Shown here: piece by piece, positions 25,803 through 36,609 of the stretch
Layout of the letters: the number at the start of each line of letters is the position of its first letter
Numbering within the stretch: position 1 is the stretch's first letter
Made by a program: the position numbers and the translations under genes
Assembly: GCA_034620365.1 (NCBI GenBank)
Contig: JAQGEQ010000283.1
Coordinates: 1 to 64,000, forward strand
Direction of reading: 5' to 3'
Length of the DNA: 64,000 bases
DNA from: Pegea sp. RAD2-039
Taxonomy: Eukaryota > Chordata > Thaliacea > Salpida > Salpidae
Notes under the pieces: model-generated
The model's database searches: none
What the model saw: the letters and a program-made list of their open reading frames with translations, nothing else
Told to the model about the DNA's origin: nothing

Positions 25803-28800
25803 TTTCTAACTTTCTAAAAAATAATAAAGTGTTTAAACCATACATTTTACAGTTATGAGAAAAAGAACTTTTGAAATCAAACAATTTTAAACCTAGAATA
25901 CTAAGTAAAAATTGAAACAACTTATAAAATATCGAATTCATTTATAACATAACTGCTGAATATTTTTAATGAATAATAGTAACTGATGTATAAATATTGA
26001 TCAAACAAATTTAAATGCTTAAAGTTATACATTTATGTCTACAAACTATAAATATAAGTAATGCATATAGATATTTTAAAACTTCCATTGTAAATTTTAT
26101 TTTAAATCCATTTTAATAATTTCATTTAAATTTCAAGTAATAAATGTACAAAGTTTGGCTCATAATAAATAAAATATTCTTTTAAAATTAAAAACAAACT
26201 AAAACAAATTGATAAAAACATGTTTTCAAATAACTGATAAATTTTAAACTATTGATCTTATTGAGTTTATCAAATAAAGATGAAAATGTATTAACTTTTT
26301 GTAATAATCAATCTGTTTATTATATTAATTTAAATCAAATAAATATTTTAGTGTTGCATTGATGCTGAGAATGCTATAGATAATTTTTATATTTTATTTA
26401 TATGTAAACCGCTAGTATTAAAAAGTAGCTAGTAATGATTCATTTAGATTTTATAAAACATTTGTTTTATAAGATCATAATAGAAGTATTTACTGAAATT
26501 TATAAAATTGTTAACATCTATTATCTCACAGCTTGCAAATATTATTTGATTTCATCATACAAATGTAATCTTTTCTCATTTTACAAGTAAATATAAGCAT
26601 ATAAAGTTATAAATATAAATTTTAACTAACTTAATTGAAAACTTCAAAAATACTTTTATAATTTCCTAGCTATGCCTTATAGTAAAAGAATAAATTTACA
26701 ATATGCGAAAATAAGTTAAATAGATATTGAAGAAAGTTTACAAAATCTTTCATACACAATTTGATAAACGAAGTTATGAAATCACTTTTTCATGCGTATT
26801 TCTGTAGCTGCTAATTATAAAAGTGATCTCTGTGGAAATTTAATCACAAAAAGTGGAAGTTATATTATAAAAATATTATATACACAAAAAACAAATTTAC
26901 TTAGATATAAAGTTATTATTCAAAGTTAAAATTACAAAATTTGTTAACTAAAACAGTCAACTAAAACCTTTATTACAAGTTAGCTAAAAACTACTAATCT
27001 ATCAACTGCATCTTTCATTTTAACATTTTAGTTGAAACTTTTTTTTAATCTATTTCAGAGAATCTTTAGGTTTATATTTAGCTCGCATCTTGATAATTTT
27101 GATAGATAAGATCCAAATAAATATATCGAGATTAAGATCAGATAAATCTATTTTAGATTGATAACTCAGTAGCAATAACTTTTTTAAAATAAGTCAGTAG
27201 TTCTATCATTAGCTCTATAATAAATAAACTAATAAATTACATGAAGCTGAAATTCGAACTTAAACAATTTTATAAAATCAACTCACAAGTAAAGATGAGG
27301 TTATAATTATATAGAAAAATAAAGTACAACAAAAAGAATAGTTTTTAAATAATAAATTTTCTAATTATATTGCTTCAATAAATAATTATTACAATCTACT
27401 AAAAAACTATTCTCAATTACAAATTTGAAACAATAAGTACGCAATAAGAATTTAAGCAAAAAATATTTTAAGCAACATTAATTATTATATTATATGACAA
27501 AGTTACTATAACAGCTGTTCAAAATAAAACAAAGAGAGTTTGTAAATATTTTTGATTGTTATAAATTTCTTGTCTATTTACAAATATATTTTGATCTGTT
27601 AGAAAGATTGCAGAAGAATTATAAGCGTTTTTTAAACCACAGCAGAAAACAAAAACTTTCAACCTGCAATAAACTAAATATATTAGAGTGCTTACAGACT
27701 CACTTTGCATTCATGATAAAAAAGATTTTGTAGTCACTGGTCTTTAGCAGCGCATATCTAACAATTTAAGAAAGTATAAAGATTGCTCAAAAGTTTAAAC
27801 AGATAGTAAAGTTAAACATTGGTTTCTCGGATGAAATTTAAAAAAAAGTTGAAGTGTCAGATGAAAAATATAGTCAAATAGAAATAGCAACAGATACCCA
27901 AAACTGACAAAAATATTTGTAATTCAAATATTTATACTATTTGTTTATTACTATAAACCAAGTAAGTTCAAAAAGTTTAGTTTTTTCTTTGTCGCTGTTT
28001 TAAAGCAAATTGAAATAGTTAATAAAACATTGTTTTTTTTAACAGCTTCACCCATCAAACATAAATTTTATCTCATCTGGTCTATACACCTCTCACATAG
28101 TTGTATGATGGAATGCATAACAATTTAAACTATTGAGAGCTAAAAAGTTACAAAACTATTTCTAAAAATGTCAACAACAAAAGTACCAAATTGTAGGTGA
28201 TGGCATATCTGTAATAACAAGTAGCCAAAGAACTGATAAACATTTCAAAAAGCTGATATATTGATATAATTATTTTTTATAAAATTAATCATGTAAACAT
28301 AACTAATCAAAAACTTATTTAACATTTTTTGATACAAACAACTATATCAAAATTTATTATATTATTTAGTATTTATTGTAAAGTTTTTAAATTATTTTTT
28401 TTGTTAGATTTTTGTAAAACTCTGCCAATAACAAAAGCTATAAAACATATCAACACTACCTTATAGTTCTAAGCTGTATATTTCAACTAAAATCATTAAA
28501 AATTCTTCTTTTCATAACTTAGTGTTATAAAACATTGTGTAAATGAGTAAATGGAAGAAATAGAAGGAATAATATCTATATAAAGGAACATTTAAACCAT
28601 CAAAATATTCTACGAGAGAATTCTTCATTTAATTTACAAGCCTCTTTAAAATCAACCTTGTCTGAATCTTAGTTAGATAAATGTATTTATTTCCAGTATT
28701 ATTAATATTTATATCTTACAACATCATTTATATAGGATGATTCTGATGATTGGATTATATTCACTAGTCGGTTAATATCTTCGTATGATGTTTGTGGCAT

Positions 28801-29885
28801 GGTAGTTACTGGGAGATTTTAGTAGCAGAACTTTGCTAGTTAGATTTATTAAATAAGCAAAGAATTTTTTAAAAGATTCTCAATTTAATCTAAAATTTTG
28901 TTCAATTTTTAAAGTTAATATGGTAAAAAAATGTTAACAAATATTTTAATATGTTAAGTTTCGCGTATTTACTTTTTTTAAATAATTCTAACAATTTTTT
29001 AAACAGTTGGCAACTCATAATCAAACTTTTTTAAATTTTCTTCCAAGCTTATTTAAAGTTTCCTCTGTTACATTTTATGTAAAAGTGTAGTCATAAATTG
29101 TTTTTAGTTTTTTTTTTGAAAAATTATTAAATTGATGAAACTCTTATTTACAAAACGTAATATTATATATAACTATAAGATAGGAAATATCACAATATTC
29201 TAATGATAAAGTCAAATATTGCTTTAAATTTCTCAGTTATACAAAAAGTAGTTGCACAGGTATATTTAATTGTCAGAGATCATAGGTAGTATTAGATAAC
29301 TTTATTATTAGTATATCTAACTATAATTGTTGTAAGAATTTTGAATTTTCTTACTAATTGGGTATTATTTATTTATCATTAGTTTTATTATAATGTAAAC
29401 TTAGTTGTATTATAGTTTATTCTAGTTGGAATAATTAATTTAGATACTTAATATAATGTATGAATTTAAAATACCTTTAAAAAAGTGTAAACATTTAAAA
29501 GGTTACAGTTCAAATTTCTTAACCCAATATAGTTGATAATAATATTTTTATTGGCTAGAGTTATTCCCCTTTCATAAATATTAAAAAATTCTTGTAGTTG
29601 CAACTATTTATTGTGTTGAATGTTTTTAAACTTGGTGTATTTAAGAAGGATAAACTTTTTTAATTACATCTTATAAATAAATAAAAATTTGAATAATATA
29701 TTTATGTTTCATAAGGTTTTCATCTTCATCTCTTCAATTTTTCTATTTGAAATTAATAAAAGAGCATTATAGAAAGTATATAATGATACAACTTCGTTTT
29801 ATTTATATTAATTAAATATATAAGTTAATATATTTTTGCATTCTATAATCTTGAATAATTAAGATATTTCAAAATTTGGTTTTTA
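25803..29885. other. 4-kb AT-rich region between divergent paralogues A and B
   Basis: No recognised gene. A short minus-strand exon-like piece (28802 down to 28722) is the only coding-like signal and is treated as unproven. The rest is AT-rich with no repeat I can define. Confidence 0.4.
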
Positions 29886-29901
29886 GCTCGGATGGTATAA
29901 A

Positions 29902-30279
29902 ATGAGTTCCCTTGTTATCGAATTAAGAAGAGATCTTGAAGATGCAATTAAATCCATTATAGATTACTTAAAAGAAATAAAAAGTTTTTTTGAGCCAGTA
30001 GGTCGACGAAATGAAAATTATTTAGATGAAGTTTATTCAAGAACGATGCAAAAGTTAACAAATGATTTAGATGAGCTGAAAGACTTACTCTCTGGATCAA
30101 GAATCAGCTCTAGAGTTTATATGACTGTTTTGAATTCAGTTAGCAGCATACCTGCTGTTAAATCATATATAGATAGTAAAGATACCAATATAATCATCTA
30201 TTATAACTCTGCATATGACAAAGCAACCAAGGCTGAAGAAAAAATTCTAGAAGCAACTCGACTCGTTGAACTAATTTAA
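29902..30279 (+). CDS. Small helical protein of unrecognised family, paralogue B
   Basis: 125 aa in one exon. It aligns end to end with paralogue A: IKSIIDYLKEIKSFFEPVGRR, DLDELKDLL, VYMTVLNSVSSIPAVKSYID, IIYYNSAYDKATKAEEKI. It shares the GRRNE turn with A. It is slightly shorter because the C-terminal helix stops after LVELI. A 3' splice site (GGTTTTTAG, ending 29886) lies 15 nt before the ATG, so a non-coding exon or a trans-spliced leader probably precedes it. Transcribed away from A and in the same direction as C. Function unknown. Confidence 0.8.
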   Translation: MSSLVIELRRDLEDAIKSIIDYLKEIKSFFEPVGRRNENYLDEVYSRTMQKLTNDLDELKDLLSGSRISSRVYMTVLNSVSSIPAVKSYIDSKDTNIIIYYNSAYDKATKAEEKILEATRLVELI

Positions 30280-31465
30280 ACTTTACTTTGAATGACATTT
30301 TATTGTAATTAATATTTATGAAAATAAATAAATCAGCATTTTGCCAAAAATACCAATTTTCTTAATTAACTTTAGAAATATTATGATTTGTTAAAATCTT
30401 GCATGCCAATTCATTCATGCCCATCACAAACCAGTACTTACAGAAAATTAGCTCTAAATCATAATGAATTAAATAAGCTTATGGAAAAATTGTAAATTTT
30501 GTCTAAAAAATCAAAGAATGGTGAGGAACTAGTGATACAAAAAGCTAACAGATATGTCAAATATAAAATAAAGTTTTTTAATAATATTTTTTACATATTT
30601 TCTTCTAACTTGTATTACTGTTAATCTAGTATATACTCTAATAAACTTTCAGTAACTCGTAGTCATTTCTCATTCAGTATAATGGATTTATCTTTTTAAC
30701 AACTCTATTAAAATATTTATAATTGTAAAATTTTATAAATTACATTTTTGAACAATTTTATTCATACCAAATGTATTCTTAATTTCTTAGTCAAAAACAA
30801 TGTTTAACTCAGTATAAGTTTTATTTAAATATCCTATTTTAGTTAAAGAAATTATCCTATAGTCTATATTTTAACCATACTCAAATCTAAATGTATTATT
30901 TACCTAAAAGATATGTCTACAAATATACTTTACGTAATTGAATGCTATCGTACAAAACTGATGATTTGTATATTTTTTCGCTTGGCATTATAAAGACGTC
31001 TTTATAAACTCAATATTTAATCTTTTAGTTATAATTGATACACCGTTTTTCTTAGATAAATTTGAAATTTTAATCCTAATTTAAATATTAATTTAAAATT
31101 CGTCATAAGCTTTCAGGTGAGGATAAATATAGTTTGTTACTTTAGCTTATTTTCTAAGTGATCACTTATCAAACAAATATTATGTAATTTCTTAGAAAAT
31201 CTTGTAACAGACATTAACTAAATGATATTGAACACACAAAATCTTCAACAGTTAAGTAATATAAGTTTTCTTCGTTTGAGGCAAATATTTTATCATGTTT
31301 ATTTCACAATAATGAAGAATTTTATATAATTTTTCGATCAACTTGAATAGTCAAATTTTTAAATACAGAAATATGGCTAGTTTTAAAACATAAGGTATAT
31401 TTAGAATGAAAACAAGTTGTAATTCAAGTTACTTGGAATAGATATCTTTTATGTGGTATAAAATG
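30280..31465. other. Intergenic, nothing recognised
   Basis: AT-rich spacer after paralogue B. No gene or repeat identified. Confidence 0.4.
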
Positions 31466-31930
31466 GCTAAAACATGAGATGGGCTAGTGGTCAAGTCGAG
31501 CTGTTGATCAATTGTGCTTTGTAAGCTTGAATCCTACCTTTCCGACAAAGATAAGGTATTCTGCGTTTACCGCACATCAAGCGTAACAAGTATCTTTCCC
31601 AAATATGGGTGAATAGTGACTTGTTGCTTCGAGAGAATCGAATGCTATGGGAGTAAACTTAGATAAGATTTATACAATCTATTGACCTCAAACTCACTAT
31701 CTCAGGTCTTTGAGCCACGTCACCGAACAGTGGGCTTAAAGAGCGGAGATGGTTCAATGAACGCTACTCTCCATTACAGAAGCTAATGTTCATGTATGGG
31801 TGCAGTATGTAAACTCACATTTATCTCTAACAGTCTTATAGTGGCAGAAGATAAAATCAAGAAGCCAAAGGTACAATTCTGCTTATAGGTGGTTTAAGAT
31901 TTTCTGTTCGAGTCGTCTTCTACGTTCTCT
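31466..31930 (+). mobile_element. Possible third tRNA-derived SINE or repeat remnant
   Basis: A conspicuously less AT-rich island. Its start has a tRNA-like layout: GGGCTAGTGGTCAAGTCGAG (box-A-like) and, about 35 nt later, AAGCTTGAATCC (box-B-like). Unrelated sequence follows for about 400 nt with no open frame and no definite tail. It is not a match to SINE families 1 or 2. One copy only, so the call is tentative. Confidence 0.4.
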
Positions 31931-32126
31931 CGGAGATAATAGCATCTGGCAGCAAAAAGTAATGATTAAAGAGCTTTTGATAGAAGAAGAAAATTTATTT
32001 TAGAAAGTTGACTAGAAAATAATAATAACTGGACCACATAGTAAAACAAATCGCAAAAGCTTTCCAAGTTTTTAACCTGACAAGTCTGATGATAATTATA
32101 TTAAATGCGTTTTAATACTTTAATCA

Positions 32127-32436
32127 GAAAAAATAACATGCTTCGGCCGAAATCAGTTATGCTGTGAGCCAGAGAATAAGTTGAGGGGATTCAGATGTTG
32201 CTCATAGATGCGTCCTGTTGGCGTCACAGGAGTCCTCAGTACGATACTGAGTACAATAGTGAACTGCCTACGGGGCCCAAGCTCCGGCATTACTTCTAGA
32301 TTTTTTCGTTTCCTGTGATGTCGATGACCAGACTAACAAGGCCCTTTAAACTTTTTTTATCGCAAATGTGTGACCGCTTGGGCTCGAACTAGATTCGTGT
32401 TAAACGGATGCGATTAAACCTACGAAGGTGAACTCC
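32127..32436 (-). mobile_element. tRNA-derived SINE, family 1, copy 4
   Basis: On the minus strand: a decayed head (TTCGTAGGTTTAATCGCATC, TTAACACG, GTTCGAGCCC), then GGGCCTTGTTAGTCTGGTCA, GACATCACAGGAAACG, CCCCGTAGGCAGTTCA, TACTCAGTATCGTACTGA. The shared end CTGATTTCGGCCGAAGCATG with a TATTTTTTC tail closes it. The order is identical to copies 1 and 3, with more point differences, so this looks like an older insertion. Confidence 0.75.
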
Positions 32437-33354
32437 TCAAATTCTTTATTAAATCGAGGTTATTGTTTAAATGGTAGTGCTTGGGATAGATGAACAAAAA
32501 CTCGGCTGCTCACGATACTAAAAGAGGTAATTAGTTCGGGTCGATGAGTTTATTTGCTGTTTAAATAGATAAGTAAATGCAATTATACAAAAAGTAGGAA
32601 ATTTCGAATTTCATTTACATTCGAAATTATTATGAATGTTAAAACAGAGTTTACTAATCTAAGTTTTATTGGTTTGGCTTTAATAGTCATTACATCTGCG
32701 TTATAGTCTTTCTTTATGCATTTTGTAATAACTTTGCAAGTTATAAAAATTTAATGTTTTCAGTAAAACTTAGCAGTATCCAAATCAAGCTTTTATCTGT
32801 TAGTTTGTATTCAAAGTTTATAACTTAATCGAAAACTTTTTTATTCTCTTTATTATTTTTTTAATACTATTTTTAGCTATTTCTTATGTTAGAGTGAAGA
32901 TTTAAGTTTTTTTTTAAGTTTCTGGTACAATTTTATAACTTTCTAAGTATGTCTATATGATAAGAAAACATTTAGTAAAATCTATAGAAAATTTATTTGT
33001 TTTTTTTAAGTGAATGATTTATAATATTTATAACAATTGTAATTATAATAACTTAAGTCAATTTATAAATCCAAATATTGGATAGGTTTGCATAAAAAAT
33101 TGTATTAAAAAAACTATTTTAAAAATTACTTAGATCAAAAACTATTAAATAAAATATCTTATCCGAATAACCCAATAACCAGTATTTAAATAAGATTAAG
33201 CATCTAAATTGTTATTAAAAAGTTAGTGTAAGGGTTAGTTTCTCATTTTATAGAAATTAAGTTTCAAAATTTACAGAACTATTTGATATCAAATAAAAAT
33301 ATTTGTCATGAATTAAGTAGTTGCTGTATTTTTAATAATTTATTTCTATTTTAG
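32437..33354. other. Intergenic, promoter side of paralogue C
   Basis: AT-rich; nothing recognised apart from the splice acceptor at 33353-33354. Confidence 0.4.
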
Positions 33355-33362
33355 ATATCAAG

Positions 33363-33758
33363 ATGAATTTAGAGGTCCATGAAGCTTATGAAAATCTTAA
33401 AAGTTCAATTTCTTTGATCATTAGGTATCTGGAAGATATTAAATTACTTGAGTTCCGAAAAAAATACGATGAAGGTTGTACGAATCAATTGTATATAGAA
33501 ACTAGAAAATACCTCTCTGATGATATAAGTCAGTTGAAAAAGTTGATAAGATCAAGTAAATTACCTCCTACTACTTACAAAGTTGTTTTAAACTCAACAG
33601 CTAGCTATGCTGCTGTTAGATTTTACATTGATAAAAAGAATGTTGATGAAATTATCTATTCTAACCCTCTGTACAATACAGCAACAACAGTGGGAGAAAA
33701 GATTAAAGAAGCACTTTCAATTGTGGATGTAATTGAACAGTGTCATGATGATAAATAA
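33363..33758 (+). CDS. Small helical protein of unrecognised family, paralogue C
   Basis: 131 aa, single exon, the most divergent of the three. It retains the pattern L-K-x2-I-x-LIIRYLEDIK, KYLSDDISQLKKLI, TYKVVLNSTASYAAVRFYID, VDEIIYSNPLYNTATTVGEK and the closing KIKEAL helix. The GRRNE turn of A and B is absent (KKYDEG instead). The 3' splice site TATTTTAG (ending 33354) is 8 nt before the ATG. No targeting signal is seen. The strongest shared core, (V)LxSxxSxxAVxxYIDxKxVDxIIYxNxxYxxAT, defines the family. Function unknown. Confidence 0.78.
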   Translation: MNLEVHEAYENLKSSISLIIRYLEDIKLLEFRKKYDEGCTNQLYIETRKYLSDDISQLKKLIRSSKLPPTTYKVVLNSTASYAAVRFYIDKKNVDEIIYSNPLYNTATTVGEKIKEALSIVDVIEQCHDDK

Positions 33759-33865
33759 TATACTCTGTTCAATTTATGCATCTCATAAAAGTTTCCGAAA
33801 TTAAACGGATTTGCCTTAAACGTATACTGCTTTTTTCAAATGTTGGGAAACGTTAAAGTATTTGC

Positions 33866-33887
33866 ATATAGGTTGGGTAACCTATAT
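33866..33887. repeat. Perfect 9-bp hairpin downstream of paralogue C
   Basis: ATATAGGTT (33866-33874), loop GGGT, AACCTATAT (33879-33887): a perfect stem, 108 nt after the stop codon. It could be an RNA element in the 3' UTR, or chance in AT-rich DNA. Confidence 0.4.
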
Positions 33888-34930
33888 ATCTAACACCGTT
33901 TAAAGTCTGGAAACTATTTTCATGAAATATTTTTTTCTTTTTAAGAGTTTTGATGCAAATATTTCTGATTTGATTTTGTCGGTAATTTCCACCAAGATGA
34001 TAAAATAAAACATTTTAATTGTAATTGTGTGATTATATTCGGGTATTTTTGTTGAAATGAATCTGTTGTAGATTTCTTAGAAAAAAACCTTAAATCTTTA
34101 CAATAACTACTTATAAATTTGAAGATAAAAGATACTTTTCAAAAATTTTAGACGATTCCTTTTCTTAAAAAAAACGAATGAATTTAAATTGATAAAGATA
34201 TTTTTTGGTTTGAATTTATTTTTTTTCATTATTTTTAATGTATTTTGGTTAAACGTTGTATTCGAAATATAAATTTTAGTGACTAGTAAACATCTCTTAT
34301 GGCAAGCACAGGCGGTATAACTATAATAAAATAAGTAAAAAGTCTTGCAGTTGAAGATCAATAAAGTGAAGAAAAAATAAGAACACTGTAGATATCAACA
34401 ATAAACATTCACCTCACATGAGTAAATAAGCAAAATCAACTTTGGTGATCAACAACGTTCGATATTTGATATAAATAACAAATGTTTATCATATATGCTT
34501 TTTCAATATGACAAATTCTAACTGTTGAGTTTAAGTTTAGTTTGTTAGATATATATATTCGTGTTCACCTTTGATTCATGTATTGTGACTACTAAATATT
34601 AAAGTATTTATTTCTTTATTTCATTCAACAGATGGCTGCTTATAACAAATTATACAACTCTTATAGCGAACAAAAACAAAACTATATGAGCAGAAAGATA
34701 ATGAAAGGATTTTATATATCAAAATTTAGTGTAACTAATGTAGAAAAAATTGGAACACTGCTGAGGCATAAGTAAAATACAAATTGTGAATCAAAAATAT
34801 AATATAACAAAACAAGTGAAGAAAATAAAGAAACTGGCAGTTTAATATATCACTTGTCAAGAAAATTACTTAAATCATACTTTGCTAACGAAATTTTAAA
34901 ATAGGTGAAAGATTTTGACGTAGTAATGGT
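33888..34930. other. Intergenic, nothing recognised
   Basis: AT-rich; the open frame at 34107-34361 (minus) is low complexity and unsupported. Confidence 0.4.
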
Positions 34931-34967
34931 GGCGGGAAGGAGATTCCTAGTCGTAGTTACCATATGA

Positions 34968-35012
34968 AAAAGCTGTTACTCTACTGAATGTTATTAAAGC
35001 TGTTAAAAATGG
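34968..35012 (+). repeat. Second copy of the dispersed repeat seen at 15.8 kb
   Basis: AAAAAGCTGTTACTCTACTG, then AATGTTATTAAAGCTGTTAA AAATGGTTT, parallels the minus strand of 15810-15860 (AAAAAGCTGTTACTCCACTG, GGTGTTATTAAAGTTATTGA GCAGTTTGG). It stands just before an LTR, in a patch of mixed repeat fragments. Confidence 0.5.
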
Positions 35013-35135
35013 TTTGATTTTGAAGGTAAGATGAGCGCCGAATCTGTTCCTTGTCGCCTTTGCAATTGAATAAAGATTCATATAAAGAAATAATAAGAAT
35101 AGTCTTCGAAGAAGTAATGTCACTCCAAAGAGCAG

Positions 35136-35452
35136 CGTCAAGGTTCGATGGCCCACCGGATCGTTCAGACATGTACCTCCGAGGCGCTACGGATTGGATT
35201 AATTGTCGTTGATAGCAATAATGCGACAATGTGCGATCTTTACTGTTTGACTCAATTATTTGGTCGGGGAGGATGTGGTACATTTGTATTTAGTGGCAGT
35301 AGAATATTTTGCGGCTTACGTAACTGTGTCATCCTTTACCTATTTCATATACCTAGATTATTCTGTAGTGGATTGTGGTGTTATTCGTCCAACTATTTAT
35401 AGTTGCCTTTTGCAGTTGATTAAAGCTCTATATTAAGAGTTATTATCTTTAC
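35136..35452 (+). mobile_element. Gypsy-type LTR, copy C (probable solo LTR)
   Basis: About 317 bp, sharing long exact blocks with LTR A at 8423-8739 (GGATTGGATTAATTGTCGTT, GATAGCAATAATGCGACAATG, CAATTATTTGGTCGGGGAGG). It ends GATTAAAGCTCTATATTAAG AGTTATTATCTTTACA, like copies A and D. No Gag or Pol remnants of this family flank it directly, so it is probably a solo LTR. Confidence 0.7.
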
Positions 35453-35629
35453 AAAAATCATAAACAACTTTGAATAACAGTATGAGATCGAAAAAAAGAA
35501 GTCGATATTGGAAGAATTTTGTATCAAGCTTATAGAAACGGTCTTTGTATGAAGAAAAGGATGTGCCACATCTAAGAAAAGCTTTTGTTGTAAATAATCT
35601 TTGAATTTATTCAAGCTTTATGATATCTT

Positions 35630-36165
35630 TTTTAAGAGGGGGACTCCATACGGAGGAGTGTCCAATTATTTATCGGCTTGAAGCATTTGAGAGTTTGGTA
35701 TGTAGTAGATGAATCAATTCTGAACGCATAATTTACGTGGTAATCCTATTTAGATTATGAGAGATGAAGACACCCAAGTCTTTAATGACTTGACATCGGA
35801 TAATTTATTTATAATAAAAGTCAGTTGATGTTGAGTCAGAACTTTAAAGCTTATTTATTAACAGATAGAAACATTTATCGGTAGCGAGCTTGAGTTGTCT
35901 GGATTGAAACCATAATTGGTAGACTCTAAATAAGATTGAAGATTCACTGTCAAGGTACTACTATAGTTATTAATATGAGAAGTGAAACTGAATCAAAAGC
36001 TTTTTGAATGTCTATATAGGTGATTGGGGTTGTTAAACAATTTGCTAAGGAACATAGCCAATGGTGGAGATAAGGCAACAGCTGATCACTGGAGGATCTT
36101 TGAGCCAGGATTCAAATTGATATTCAGAGAGTAAGATGTTGTGGAGAAGGTAAAAAAGATTTTTT
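35630..36165 (-). mobile_element. Non-LTR retrotransposon (LINE) reverse transcriptase fragment
   Basis: Minus-strand reading across frames gives a degraded RT. A LLSEYQFESWLK-like motif (compare SxxQxGFRxGxST) is followed by ITYIDIQKAFDSVSLLIL, the palm motif A of the type YxDxxKAFDxVxHxxL. Near the end come KDLGVFISHNL and, after a frameshift, LHTKLSNASS...IIGHSSVWSPPL, the thumb region typical of jockey/CR1-like LINEs (LxxxLVRPxLEYxxxVWxP). Several stops and shifts make it inactive. The clade is inferred from remembered motifs. Confidence 0.6.
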
Positions 36166-36609
36166 GTGAAATGATCGATTCGAAAATTCGACAGAAAATA
36201 ATTAACTATTTACATATTTGATACATTTATTTTGAAACGATCAACTTTTTTTTTATTTGAGTTTATTTATATAAAAATTGGACGAATCATTCAAAAATGA
36301 ATTAAATGTAATTTCATTTTATCAAAACTCCAATTAGTAAAGTTTTTTATTTGTAATTTATTTAATACCTAAAAGTAAATCTTAAGGTAAGAGAGACAAA
36401 ATGGAATATAATATTATGATTACTTTGATTTAAAAAGATAGAGGAAATTAGATTTACAGAATTTCAACAGAAAGTTCGATAAAGATAAATAAACGACACA
36501 GCTGCATCTTTGAAAGATTCGTCGAGAGCCATGTCTAAAGATTGTAGCTTAATTTCTCAAATACATAAATAACAACCTTATTGAACTTTGAAAAGAATAA
36601 ACATTGCGT

